From CAYMDP01 sp964389375 (GTDB taxonomy: Bacteria > Bdellovibrionota > Bdellovibrionia > Bdellovibrionales > UBA1609): DNA of 57,696 nucleotides. The stretch covers positions 1 through 57,696 of the forward strand of contig CAYMDP010000015.1 of assembly GCA_964389375.1 (NCBI GenBank). The letters are read 5' to 3'. Position 1 is the first letter of the stretch; every line of letters starts with the position of its first letter. Shown in pieces: positions 35,513 through 44,032 of this stretch. A program made the translations under genes and the position numbers. The notes under the pieces are model-generated. The model was not told the DNA's origin. It worked only from the letters and a program-made list of their open reading frames with translations, and made no database searches.

Positions 35513-36702
35513 TTATTTTGGCTCCAATACTTTTCAAGTTCTTCACAAACTCTTAAATTGGCGCCTTTATCCCCTAATTTAAACTTAGCTTCTTTTAATT
35601 TGTCAGAAAGATTGTTTCGAAGCTGTGGGTTTTGAATCATCAAGCTTAGCTTATCCACCAGATTCTCGACATTCGCCTTTTCTTGGAATAGCTCTTCCAT
35701 GACTTCTTCATCTAAAACAAGATTGATCAATCCGAAATACTTAGTCGACTTCACCAGGCGCTTTGCAAACCATGCGGTCATTGCATTCATTCGATACATG
35801 ATCAGTCCTGGCTTCTCCATCAGACCCACCATTAAGGTTGCCGTCCCTGAGGCGCACAAAACCAAATCTGTTAAGGAAATCATATCGAAGGGTTCATCTT
35901 TAAAAAGCATCAAGGGAAAATCTAAGCGTGGAAGCAAAGACTGAATATGCTCTAAATCAAAAGTTGGAGCGACCAATAAGGCAATCTTTAGTTTAGGATA
36001 AATCTTATGTAGTCTTTCTGCGACTTGAATCTGCAGCTGAAGATGTTGCTTCAACTCTGAATGCCGACTGCCAGGCATTAAACCTAAGACCAAATCGTCT
36101 TCGGCGATTCCGTAACGACCTCGCTGAAGTTGTCTCCAGGCGGGGTCAAAATATTTGGAGTCCATTTCATCCAATAAAGGATGTCCAACAAAACGAACTG
36201 GCACTTGATGTTTTTCATAAAAAGGAACTTCAAAGGGAAACAGCACAAGCATCTTACTGATCCACTTCTTCACGATATGAACCCGGCCCTGTCGCCAGGC
36301 CCAAATCTGAGGGGAAATGTAATAGACCACGGGAAGTCCAAGCAAACTTAACTTTTTGGCTAAACGCAGATTAAAGTCAGGATAGTCCAAAAGTAAAATG
36401 ACATCGGGTTTTCTGGCCTTAGCCTCTCGAACCAGGGCGTGAAAGGTCTGACGAATCAAACCGAAGTTGGACAAAACCTCCTGGATTCCGACGACCGCCA
36501 AGTCTTCCGAGCGCCCTAAGATTTCAAAGCCCAATTTCTCCATAGAGCGACTGCCCACTCCAAAGGTTTTCACCTTCAGATTTCGGCTTTTCCAATGTTC
36601 GATAAGACGCTGAGCGTACAGACTGCTCGAAGCTTCTGCCGCCACCATCATCACCTGAGGTTCTGCGGAGGTCCTAGCGGAGTCGGCGTTGAATGTCTTC
36701 AA
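35509..36702 (-). CDS. lpxB: Lipid A disaccharide synthase
   Basis: Joins UDP-2,3-diacyl-sugar and lipid X to the lipid A disaccharide. It has 397 residues from a TTG at 36702 with GGAG seven bases before it; downstream ATGs at 36651 and 36648 are the alternative. The family block after the first strand is normally GExSGD and reads AEASSSLYA here, a deviation. Other blocks fit: FVGHPLLDEM, GLMPGSRHSELKQH and CASGTATLM (with the conserved ASGT). The start lies inside the upstream dehydrogenase gene (29-base overlap), so coupling is tight. Confidence 0.9.
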   Translation of the reverse strand: MKTFNADSARTSAEPQVMMVAAEASSSLYAQRLIEHWKSRNLKVKTFGVGSRSMEKLGFEILGRSEDLAVVGIQEVLSNFGLIRQTFHALVREAKARKPDVILLLDYPDFNLRLAKKLSLLGLPVVYYISPQIWAWRQGRVHIVKKWISKMLVLFPFEVPFYEKHQVPVRFVGHPLLDEMDSKYFDPAWRQLQRGRYGIAEDDLVLGLMPGSRHSELKQHLQLQIQVAERLHKIYPKLKIALLVAPTFDLEHIQSLLPRLDFPLMLFKDEPFDMISLTDLVLCASGTATLMVGLMEKPGLIMYRMNAMTAWFAKRLVKSTKYFGLINLVLDEEVMEELFQEKANVENLVDKLSLMIQNPQLRNNLSDKLKEAKFKLGDKGANLRVCEELEKYWSQNK

Positions 36703-37615
36703 TGATCTGCTCCGCTAATCGAAGGGCAACAAGGCCATCCCGGCCAGAGACAACACAGGGCTGATCTTTTAAGACGGAATTCACAAAGGACTGAGTTTCA
36801 TCCAGCAAAGCATCACCCTTTTCGAGACTCCAGGCCTCAGCATCCAAAGGGATCTGATCTTCATTCCAATCCCCGGTCTTCGTCAAAAGATTGACCTCAC
36901 CTGTTCCGAAATCAATCGAAAGATATTGGTTGGGCTGAAAGACCCGAAATTTTCGTTCTGTTTTTTGTGAAACTCTTGAAGAAGTCACATTGGCAACTGT
37001 GCCACTGGCAAACTCAAGACGAACGTTTGCAATATCATTGGTTTTGGTTAAAACGGGAGTTCCCACCGCAGAGACCGTCACGATTTCGCTTTTTACGAGA
37101 GATAAAATCACATCCAGGTCATGAATCATTAAATCCAAGACCACGTCGACATCCACTCCCCGGGGTTTAAATGGAGCCAAGCGATGACATTCGATAAAAA
37201 GTGGGCGACTTAATTTTTTGCGCGCCGAAATAAGTGCTGGATTAAAACGTTCGACATGGCCCACTTGAAGCTTAAGGTTTTTCTTTTCTGCGATCTCGCA
37301 AAGTTGTTCGCCTTCTTTTGAGGTCACGGTCATCGGCTTTTCCACATGAATGTGAACGCCATGCTCTAAAAAATCTTTTCCGATTTGAAAGTGAGCCCGA
37401 GTATTGGCAGCAATGGTCACCGCATCGACTTTTCCGAAAAGCTCTTTGTAATCTGAAATCAGAGGAACACCAAGCTCTTCAGCGACGCGAGAGCCCTGGG
37501 CCTGGTCCAAGTCACAAACCGCTACAAGGTCGACCTCTGGAATCATTTTATACTTTTGCGCATGAAACCGACCAAGGTGGCCCACTCCGACGACTGCAAC
37601 TCTTAACTTTTTCAT
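36674..37615 (-). CDS. gnnA: Gfo/Idh/MocA oxidoreductase, GnnA-like
   Basis: A 313-residue NAD(P) dehydrogenase. The Rossmann motif is VVGVGHLGRFHAQ near 8-20, and the family EKP motif is HVEKPMTVT near 91-99. Placed between lpxA and lpxB, as reported for gnnA of Acidithiobacillus ferrooxidans, whose product oxidises UDP-GlcNAc at C3 so that GnnB can aminate it to the UDP-GlcNAc3N used for N-linked acyl chains. Bdellovibrio lipid A was reported to have a 2,3-diamino-glucose backbone, which fits. No gnnB is next to it. A generic sugar dehydrogenase is the alternative. Function is inferred from context. Confidence 0.72.
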   Translation of the reverse strand: MKKLRVAVVGVGHLGRFHAQKYKMIPEVDLVAVCDLDQAQGSRVAEELGVPLISDYKELFGKVDAVTIAANTRAHFQIGKDFLEHGVHIHVEKPMTVTSKEGEQLCEIAEKKNLKLQVGHVERFNPALISARKKLSRPLFIECHRLAPFKPRGVDVDVVLDLMIHDLDVILSLVKSEIVTVSAVGTPVLTKTNDIANVRLEFASGTVANVTSSRVSQKTERKFRVFQPNQYLSIDFGTGEVNLLTKTGDWNEDQIPLDAEAWSLEKGDALLDETQSFVNSVLKDQPCVVSGRDGLVALRLAEQIIEDIQRRLR

Positions 37616-37660
37616 CCGGCACTCCGTTTATTCACAAAGCGTTCCGCTTATTTATTGAGC

Positions 37661-38443
37661 TTAGCGCGCAATTCCGCGGCTTGAGTTCTTAACAAACTGA
37701 ACCAGGTGGTCGATATGCTTTGAGGGCTCACATTCTTCTTCGATCATTTTGATCGCTTCTTCGATCGTTCGACCACCCATAACCAGGAATCGAATCGCGC
37801 GATGAATGCTTTCTACTTCGGGTTTAGTAAAACCTGCGCGCTCTAGGCCAATCTTATTCGTCGCTCTTACGACAGCATATTTTCCTTGGGCAATCGAATA
37901 TGGCAAAACGTCTTTGTTTACCGCCGCATCACCCGCAATATAAGAGTAGGTCCCAAGCACTACGAACTGATTAAAACTACAGACTCCACCAATGCGCACA
38001 TGGTCTTCAACTTTCACATGCCCTGCAAAATTGGTCGTATTTGCGATGACAATATTGTTTCCAAGTTCACAATCATGAGCGATATGAACATAGGCCATAA
38101 AAAGATTGCGACTTCCAACTCGTGTCACTCCGCCACCGGTGGTGGTCCCAATATTCACGGTCACAAATTCTCGAAATACGTTTGCGTCACCCACTTCAAG
38201 GCGAGTCGGTTCGTTGTTATACTTTAAATCTTGAGGTGCTCCGCCGACGGCCGCCCCCGCATGAAGGATATTGTTTTCACCAATGCTAACAACACCATGC
38301 TCTGATCCCACGACACAATGGGGTCCAATCCGAGTTCCCTTTTTGATTTGAACCCGACCCTGAATAACCGCGTAAGGTCCGATCTCAACACCCTCTTCGA
38401 TCTCTGCCTGCTTTGATATAATTGCGGTCGAATGAATACTCAT
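37661..38443 (-). CDS. lpxA: UDP-N-acetylglucosamine acyltransferase
   Basis: First enzyme of lipid A synthesis, a left-handed beta-helix acyltransferase using acyl-ACP. It has 260 residues (family about 262), with hexapeptide repeats (IHSTAIIS, IGPYAVIQ, IGPHCVVG) and the catalytic-His segment MAYVHIAHDCELGN. Overlaps fabZ by four bases. In organisms with GnnA and GnnB, LpxA prefers the diamino-sugar and makes an amide link; whether this one does cannot be told by eye. Confidence 0.94.
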   Translation of the reverse strand: MSIHSTAIISKQAEIEEGVEIGPYAVIQGRVQIKKGTRIGPHCVVGSEHGVVSIGENNILHAGAAVGGAPQDLKYNNEPTRLEVGDANVFREFVTVNIGTTTGGGVTRVGSRNLFMAYVHIAHDCELGNNIVIANTTNFAGHVKVEDHVRIGGVCSFNQFVVLGTYSYIAGDAAVNKDVLPYSIAQGKYAVVRATNKIGLERAGFTKPEVESIHRAIRFLVMGGRTIEEAIKMIEEECEPSKHIDHLVQFVKNSSRGIAR

Positions 38444-38931
38444 ACAGGAACTCCATCTACGGACTTACGAGTCACAGAGGCCATCACTTCTGCTTCGGCC
38501 ACCTTTTGACCGCGCACAAAACATTCACACTGAATCAAGGTCATCGTGCCGCGATCCCTAAGAATCTCTGCGCGAATATTTAAAGTATCTCCGGGAATCA
38601 CAGGTTTGCGAAATTTTGCAGACTTCACAAAAGCGATCGCAAAATCCTGAGCCTTATCTTCGGCCCTATAAAAGGCAATCGCTCCCGCTTGAGCCATTGC
38701 CTCAATCAACAAAACTCCAGGCATGATCGGCTTATGCGGAAAATGCCCAGGGAAAAAAGGCTCATTGAAAGTAACATTCTTAATGGCTGTGACCCATTGG
38801 CCGACCCGACTTTTTGGGTCAGGCCCCTGGTGAAACTCCTGAACCGCATCAATCAGTAAAAAAGGGTAGCGATGAGGCAAAACCTCCATCAACTGATTGA
38901 TGTTCATGTAGGGAGCCGAGGTTTCCGTCAT
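38440..38931 (-). CDS. fabZ: 3-hydroxyacyl-ACP dehydratase FabZ
   Basis: Dehydrates 3-hydroxyacyl-ACP in fatty-acid elongation, competing with LpxA for the same acyl-ACP pool. It has 163 residues. The hot-dog fold motifs are PHRYPFLLID near 15-24 and the active-site FPGHFPHKPIMPGVLLIEAMAQ with its His and Glu. The sequence runs straight into lpxA (ATGA overlap) and three bases separate it from ompH. The usual ompH-lpxD-fabZ-lpxA order is kept except lpxD is missing here. Confidence 0.94.
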   Translation of the reverse strand: MTETSAPYMNINQLMEVLPHRYPFLLIDAVQEFHQGPDPKSRVGQWVTAIKNVTFNEPFFPGHFPHKPIMPGVLLIEAMAQAGAIAFYRAEDKAQDFAIAFVKSAKFRKPVIPGDTLNIRAEILRDRGTMTLIQCECFVRGQKVAEAEVMASVTRKSVDGVPV

Positions 38932-38934
38932 GAA

Positions 38935-39453
38935 CTACTTCTTTGCCTTTTCGAACTCTTTAACTACTCGATCCGTCAAATCGATATCTTTGTTTGCGTA
39001 AAGAACACTTTGCTCGGACTTTTCTAGAATCACCGTGTAGCTATCTTTTTTAGCGATATCTTCAACAATACCGCGAATCTTCTCGAGGATTGGAAGAGTC
39101 AAATCGCGCTCTCTTTTTTGAATGTCCATCTGACTTTTTCCGACAAGCTCTCTGTACTTCATCATCTCTTGCTGAAGTTCTTGTTGTTTTTGAGTGCGGA
39201 CTTCTTCAGAAAGAACCAAAGCTTTTTTCTCTAGATCTTCATTCATCTTTTTAAGATCTGCTTCTTTCTTTTCGAGCTCTTTCTTTTTCTTGTTAAAATC
39301 TGTCTCTAAATCTTTTTTTGCTTTTTTGCCGGCGCTGGTTTCTTGGATGGCTTTTTGGATATCGACATAACCTATCTTAGTTTCAGCTCGTGCTGAAATT
39401 CCAACAAGCGCAAAAGCCAAAAGAAGGCTGCCCATAATTTGTGATGATTTCAT
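38935..39453 (-). CDS. ompH: OmpH/Skp family periplasmic chaperone
   Basis: A periplasmic chaperone for unfolded outer-membrane proteins. It has 172 residues: a signal peptide (about 1-22, LLLAFALVGISARA), a first strand KIGYVDIQKAIQET, then a long lysine- and glutamate-rich coiled coil (about 45-125) forming the tentacles. The region upstream contains a promoter-like pair. It follows bamA in the direction of transcription. Confidence 0.9.
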   Translation of the reverse strand: MKSSQIMGSLLLAFALVGISARAETKIGYVDIQKAIQETSAGKKAKKDLETDFNKKKKELEKKEADLKKMNEDLEKKALVLSEEVRTQKQQELQQEMMKYRELVGKSQMDIQKRERDLTLPILEKIRGIVEDIAKKDSYTVILEKSEQSVLYANKDIDLTDRVVKEFEKAKK

Positions 39454-39487
39454 TTACTGTCTCCCTTTAAAATTTTTTTACCCTTCA

Positions 39488-39516
39488 TTCATATCATTCG
39501 CTCGGTCTTGACACAA
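39488..39516 (-). promoter_or_regulatory. Putative promoter before ompH
   Basis: On the minus strand TTGTGT (39511-39516), a 17-base spacer and TATGAA (39488-39493) lie upstream of the ompH ATG. This would let ompH-fabZ-lpxA-gnnA-lpxB-lpxK-lpxL be transcribed separately from bamA. Confidence 0.45.
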
Positions 39517-39522
39517 TAGCCC

Positions 39523-41949
39523 TTAAAAAGGTGCGCCAATCGCAAACTCGAAGTTCGAAGGCCCTTCGTCATAGGCTTCTTTTCTATCCAAGGGGAAGCC
39601 CCACTCAAATCGAAGAGGTCCAATTGGCGAAAACCATCGAAATCCAAAGCCCACGTCACTGCGCATATCGCTAAGAGTCAACTCGTTGTCTGCGTTTCCG
39701 ATATCGTAAAACACAACACCTTTGATTCCCGCTTCCTTGATGAGAGGGAATTCAAACTCGAGATTGTAATAAAATTGCTGCGTGCCACCAAAGGGTCGCA
39801 TCGCAAGATTCTCGGCATCTTTCTGCGAGAAACCTTGCCCAATAGCAGCGTCATAGGTCTTCTGAGAACGTTTTCTTCGACCCACCGAGAACCATTCAAA
39901 TCCACGCAGACTGTTGGCCCCACCCAGAAGAAAAAGTTCGTTAAAGGGCAGATCCTTATTGGGATCGTTACTCGAAATAAAACCGTAATTTAGATTATTT
40001 CTCCACACCAGTTCGCCAACTACAGTCTTGTAGAACCTAAATGTTGAATAACCTTTCGTATAATCAAGCTCTCCGCCAAGACCCGCGTACTCTAAAGATA
40101 CACTTCCAAATATTCCTTTTGTGGGAGAAAAACGATCATCCCGCTTGTCGTACTCCAAGGTAAAGGTCATGGAACTGGTCAAACCACTTGCGGTCTTAAC
40201 GGGAAAAAGTTCTTCATCGCCATTTTCTTCAAGGCTTAGCTCGGTATCATCCAACTTGTAACGAACGAAACCATGAAGGTAGGGCGCAAGAGGATGACCC
40301 ACTCGAAGTGCGCCCCCGGTTTTAGTTTCTGCGTATTCGGTTAGGGTTCGCTGACTGCGATAAGCATCCACACCCAGGGACCATTCTGTATCCATAAAAT
40401 AGGGCTCAGTGAAGCTTGCCCGAAATAAAGACTGCCGCTTACTTAAATCAATCGAGACCCCAAGGCGCTGCCCTTTTCCGAGGAAGTTCTGTTGATTGAC
40501 CTGACCGTTAAAAACGGCCCCGGCAAAGCTCGAATAGCCCGCTCCGACTTGAATCGTCCCAGTGTTTCGCTCTTTTACGACGATATCGATATCCATGATG
40601 TTCGTCACACCACGAGGAGTTTTAGTGTTAAAATTTACTTCTTCGAAGAAGCCGAGACGTCGAACATTATCCATGGACTCTCGACGGCGGGTTTCGTGAT
40701 AAAGCTCTCCCTCACGAACTTTAAGTTCGCGACGGACGACTTTGTCTCTGGTTTTTACGTTTCCGATCACATTAATTTTACCAATATAAACTTTTTCACC
40801 CTTATCAATTTCAAAGGCGATATCGACTTCTTTGTCCTGCTCACGGATTCTGGTTCGCGGAATAATATTGGCGAAGGCATAACCTAAATCCCCGTACTTT
40901 GCCTGAAGAGTTCGAAGATCAGACTGCAGAGTTTCATAAACAAAAAGCTCGGACTCATCAATCTTGACCGACTCACGCAAATCCTCTTCTGAGAACAACA
41001 GATCGCCGGTAAAATCCACGGCACCGACTTTAAACTGGTCACCCTCTTCAATTCGAATGGTGATGAAGATTCCCTTTTTATCGGGAGTCACATAAACCTG
41101 AGGGCGATCCACCTTCACCTGAACATAACCTTCGTTAAAATAAAGGTAATTTAAAAGCTGAATATCTCGATCAAAGGCCTCTTGCTTGTAGGCCCCAGAG
41201 CCAGAGATAAAGCTAAAAAAACCACCCTCTTTAGTCACCATTCCGGCCTTAAGACGACCAGAATCCAATTTACTATTACCAAGAAAGGTCACACGCTTTA
41301 CGACAACCTTATCGTTTTCTTGAATGTCCAAAATCAATTTCACATGGTCTTTGTCTGTGGTCTGCTCCACCCGGTGAGAAATGCGCGCTAAAAAATAACC
41401 TTTTTCTTCGTACATTTTTTCAAGCTTCTCGATGGCCGCTTGAATCTTGGCGTAATCTAAAATTTCGTAAGCCCTGATTCCACTCGCCTCTTTAAGATCG
41501 TCATCACTGATCTCGTCATTGCCGACATATTCAATTTCAGAAATCGAAGGCTTCTCGACCACCGAATAAATCAGTGTAAGCCCTTCAGCCGAATCTACTC
41601 GCTCAATTTCAACATCATAAAAAAAGCCGGTTTGAAACAACTCGCCGATCTCTTGGCGCAGCAACTTCGCATCAAAAGCCTGGCCAACCTTACTGAGAAG
41701 CTTGGCTTGAATCGCAGCTTCTTCAATTTTTTTATTTCCCTTGATGATAATCTTTTGAATTGTCGCAGAAGAGGTCGTCGAGCTTTTCGTTGCCCCTTTT
41801 TTTGCCGCCGGCTCTCGAAGGTCCTCAAGCGGGGACGACGGACTGAGGAGGTCTTCGGCCCCGGCCGAAATCCCCGACATAAAAACAAGGCCAAAAAGGC
41901 AGCAAAGGAGCGCTCTCAAACTTTTAAATTCCCAAGTGGTTTTAGGCAC
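39523..41949 (-). CDS. bamA: Outer-membrane protein assembly factor BamA
   Basis: The core of the BAM complex that inserts beta-barrel proteins into the outer membrane. It has 808 residues from a GTG start: signal peptide to about 31 (FGLVFMSGISAGAED), five POTRA domains to about 430 (IQKIIIKGNKKI, ISEIEYVGNDEIS, VVKRVTFLGNSKL, VGAVDFTGDLLF, IGKINVIGN), and a C-terminal 16-strand barrel with the family GGANSLRGF motif. No ribosome site precedes the GTG. Length compares with 810 in E. coli. Confidence 0.95.
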   Translation of the reverse strand: MPKTTWEFKSLRALLCCLFGLVFMSGISAGAEDLLSPSSPLEDLREPAAKKGATKSSTTSSATIQKIIIKGNKKIEEAAIQAKLLSKVGQAFDAKLLRQEIGELFQTGFFYDVEIERVDSAEGLTLIYSVVEKPSISEIEYVGNDEISDDDLKEASGIRAYEILDYAKIQAAIEKLEKMYEEKGYFLARISHRVEQTTDKDHVKLILDIQENDKVVVKRVTFLGNSKLDSGRLKAGMVTKEGGFFSFISGSGAYKQEAFDRDIQLLNYLYFNEGYVQVKVDRPQVYVTPDKKGIFITIRIEEGDQFKVGAVDFTGDLLFSEEDLRESVKIDESELFVYETLQSDLRTLQAKYGDLGYAFANIIPRTRIREQDKEVDIAFEIDKGEKVYIGKINVIGNVKTRDKVVRRELKVREGELYHETRRRESMDNVRRLGFFEEVNFNTKTPRGVTNIMDIDIVVKERNTGTIQVGAGYSSFAGAVFNGQVNQQNFLGKGQRLGVSIDLSKRQSLFRASFTEPYFMDTEWSLGVDAYRSQRTLTEYAETKTGGALRVGHPLAPYLHGFVRYKLDDTELSLEENGDEELFPVKTASGLTSSMTFTLEYDKRDDRFSPTKGIFGSVSLEYAGLGGELDYTKGYSTFRFYKTVVGELVWRNNLNYGFISSNDPNKDLPFNELFLLGGANSLRGFEWFSVGRRKRSQKTYDAAIGQGFSQKDAENLAMRPFGGTQQFYYNLEFEFPLIKEAGIKGVVFYDIGNADNELTLSDMRSDVGFGFRWFSPIGPLRFEWGFPLDRKEAYDEGPSNFEFAIGAPF

Positions 41950-42044
41950 TTAAGCCGAAAATGGAGGACAGACTAGCCTGAATTCGAATTGATGTCAAAA
42001 TAACAGAGACAAGGAAAGACGAAACTCCTTAGCTGCTCAGCATC

Positions 42045-42083
42045 GCGTCGAAGACTAGCGTCGAAGATCAGCGTCGAAGATCC
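42045..42083. repeat. Three tandem 13-bp repeats between bamA and lolD
   Basis: GCGTCGAAGACTA, GCGTCGAAGATCA and GCGTCGAAGATCC follow without gaps. They lie in the 182-base gap between lolD (stop at 42132, minus) and bamA (start at 41949, minus), and so upstream of bamA. Not part of any gene; possibly a binding array for a regulator of bamA. Confidence 0.85.
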
Positions 42084-42131
42084 GCACCCAGAATCAGTGC
42101 AGACCTAAACAGCATCGAACATGTCTTTGGT

Positions 42132-42815
42132 TTAAAAATTTGGGCGCTGCGCTTCCCACTGCCCGTCTCTCATCTTCATCACACGGGGAAAACGATAAGA
42201 AAACCCCATATCATGAGTCACGACGACCAGAGTTAAACCCAAACTTTGCTTCAGCTCGAACAAAAGCTCCTGAATTTTAAGCGAGTTATTCGTGTCCAGA
42301 TTTCCCGTGGGCTCATCGGCCAGCAAAATCTTTGGCCCCATCACAAGAGCCCGCGCAATGGCAACTCTTTGCTGCTCCCCTCCACTCATCTCAGAGGGAA
42401 AATGCTGGATTCGGTCCTTCAATCCAAGGCGATCTAAAAGTTCTGTCGCCTTTAAGGCCGCAAGTTTTTTGCTATGACCTGCTATTCTTTGAGGCATCAT
42501 GACGTTTTCCAGGGCCGAAAACTCCGAAAGCAAATGATGAAACTGAAATACAAAACCGATGCTTTCGTTACGAAACTGAGCCAACTGAGAATCTGACTTT
42601 TGACCTAGCGCCTGAGAGTTAAAATAGACTTCTCCCTGAGACGGGCGATCAAGTGCTCCTAAAATGTGCAAAAAGGTACTTTTTCCAGCTCCCGAAGATC
42701 CGACGATGCAAACGGCCTCACCGGCTCCGACTTGAAAGTCGATTCCTCGCAAAATATGAAGCTCTTCAGAGCCCCTCGGATAAGTTTTATGAACAGCCTT
42801 TGCCTCTAAAATCAC
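42132..42815 (-). CDS. lolD: Lipoprotein-releasing ABC transporter ATPase LolD
   Basis: ATPase of the LolCDE complex that extracts lipoproteins from the inner membrane for delivery by LolA. It has 227 residues. Walker A GSSGAGKST is near 38-46, the signature MSGGEQQRVA near 143, and Walker B ILLADEPTGNLD near 163-174. Its start overlaps the lolC stop by four bases. It belongs to the MacB/LolD class. Confidence 0.93.
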   Translation of the reverse strand: MILEAKAVHKTYPRGSEELHILRGIDFQVGAGEAVCIVGSSGAGKSTFLHILGALDRPSQGEVYFNSQALGQKSDSQLAQFRNESIGFVFQFHHLLSEFSALENVMMPQRIAGHSKKLAALKATELLDRLGLKDRIQHFPSEMSGGEQQRVAIARALVMGPKILLADEPTGNLDTNNSLKIQELLFELKQSLGLTLVVVTHDMGFSYRFPRVMKMRDGQWEAQRPNF

Positions 42816-44032
42816 TCGAACCTCAATCCTTCTACGGCCGACAATCTTCCTGCGCGCTTAGCTGGAGACCGGGTGGCCAGAAAACAAATTAAAAGGGTCA
42901 CCAAAAAGATCGCCGAAATATCGACCCATCGCAACTCTAGACTGATTTTGTCGAGTTTATAAACCTCTTTTGGAAGAATCTCCCAGCGATCCTGAATCCA
43001 CAAAAAGGCTCGGCAGGCCAAAAGCCCCAAGCCAAGCCCCAATCCTGAGCCGATGGCGCCTAAGAGCAAACCCTGAAAAATAAAAATCCTTCGAATATTA
43101 TCTTCGCTCGCACCCATCGCCTTTAGAATACTAATATCGTGAAAGCGACGAACCACGCTGACGTAAAGTGTGCTGGCAATATTAAAACTTGCTGCAATGA
43201 CGATCACCAGAAGAATAAAAAAGATCACCATCCGCTCAATTCGAATCGCCTCAAATAAATTGCTGTTCATTTCGATCCAGTCTCGGACCCAAAGGCTTCC
43301 ACCAAGTTGGTTGGTCAAAATCACATTATTTGGACGAGCCAAATCTTCTGAAGAAAACTTCAGTCGAAATCCCGTCACACGCTCCCCGACTTGGGCAAAA
43401 TCCTGAGCCCGCTTTAAGTCCGTTGCAACGTAGCGTGAGTCGTAATCATAGCGCCCTAAATCCACAATTCCCGACACATAAAAGCTAGACATACGGGGGC
43501 GAAATTGATCCCGCGTTCTTTCAGATGCTACGGGTGTCACTAAACGAAACCGATCTCCAACTTTAAGCTCGAACTTTTGCGCAAGACCTTTTCCAACAAT
43601 TGCACCCGCCACACCCTCAACTTCATCAAAGGCAAAACTTCCTTCAATTAATTTGTCGCGAACACCAATGACTTTATCCAAACTTTCAAGCTCTAAGCCC
43701 TCAAGAATAACACCCGAAATTTTTCCTTGATGGGCCAAGATCGATTCGACGTAGACAAATGCCGAGCTTCCAACAAGACCCTCGACCAAGGGACCAACTT
43801 CGGTCATCATATCTTGATTGGCCTCCAGGCCTCCCCGTCTTACAACCATCATGTGCCCATAAACATCGATCACTGATCTTTTCAAAGTGGATTCATAACC
43901 ACTAACGACCGCCATGCCGACGACCAAAGAGCCCACACCAATAATCAGCCCCAAAAAGCTAAGGAGGGTCGTGACGGATAGTAAGGTGCGCGGAGAACTC
44001 ATCCAGCGCCATGCAATCCAAGCTTTTAACAT
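42812..44032 (-). CDS. lolC: Lipoprotein-releasing permease LolC/LolE type
   Basis: Inner-membrane permease of the Lol system, 406 residues. Four membrane segments flank a large periplasmic domain: near 20-45 (TLLSFLGLIIGVGSLVVGMAVVSG), then about 270-295, 315-340 and 375-392. The family segment VVRRFHDISILKAMGASEDNIRRIF follows the second. Only one permease gene is next to lolD, so a LolCE-like homodimer (LolF type) is possible. Its start overlaps the prfB stop. Confidence 0.9.
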   Translation of the reverse strand: MLKAWIAWRWMSSPRTLLSVTTLLSFLGLIIGVGSLVVGMAVVSGYESTLKRSVIDVYGHMMVVRRGGLEANQDMMTEVGPLVEGLVGSSAFVYVESILAHQGKISGVILEGLELESLDKVIGVRDKLIEGSFAFDEVEGVAGAIVGKGLAQKFELKVGDRFRLVTPVASERTRDQFRPRMSSFYVSGIVDLGRYDYDSRYVATDLKRAQDFAQVGERVTGFRLKFSSEDLARPNNVILTNQLGGSLWVRDWIEMNSNLFEAIRIERMVIFFILLVIVIAASFNIASTLYVSVVRRFHDISILKAMGASEDNIRRIFIFQGLLLGAIGSGLGLGLGLLACRAFLWIQDRWEILPKEVYKLDKISLELRWVDISAIFLVTLLICFLATRSPAKRAGRLSAVEGLRFE

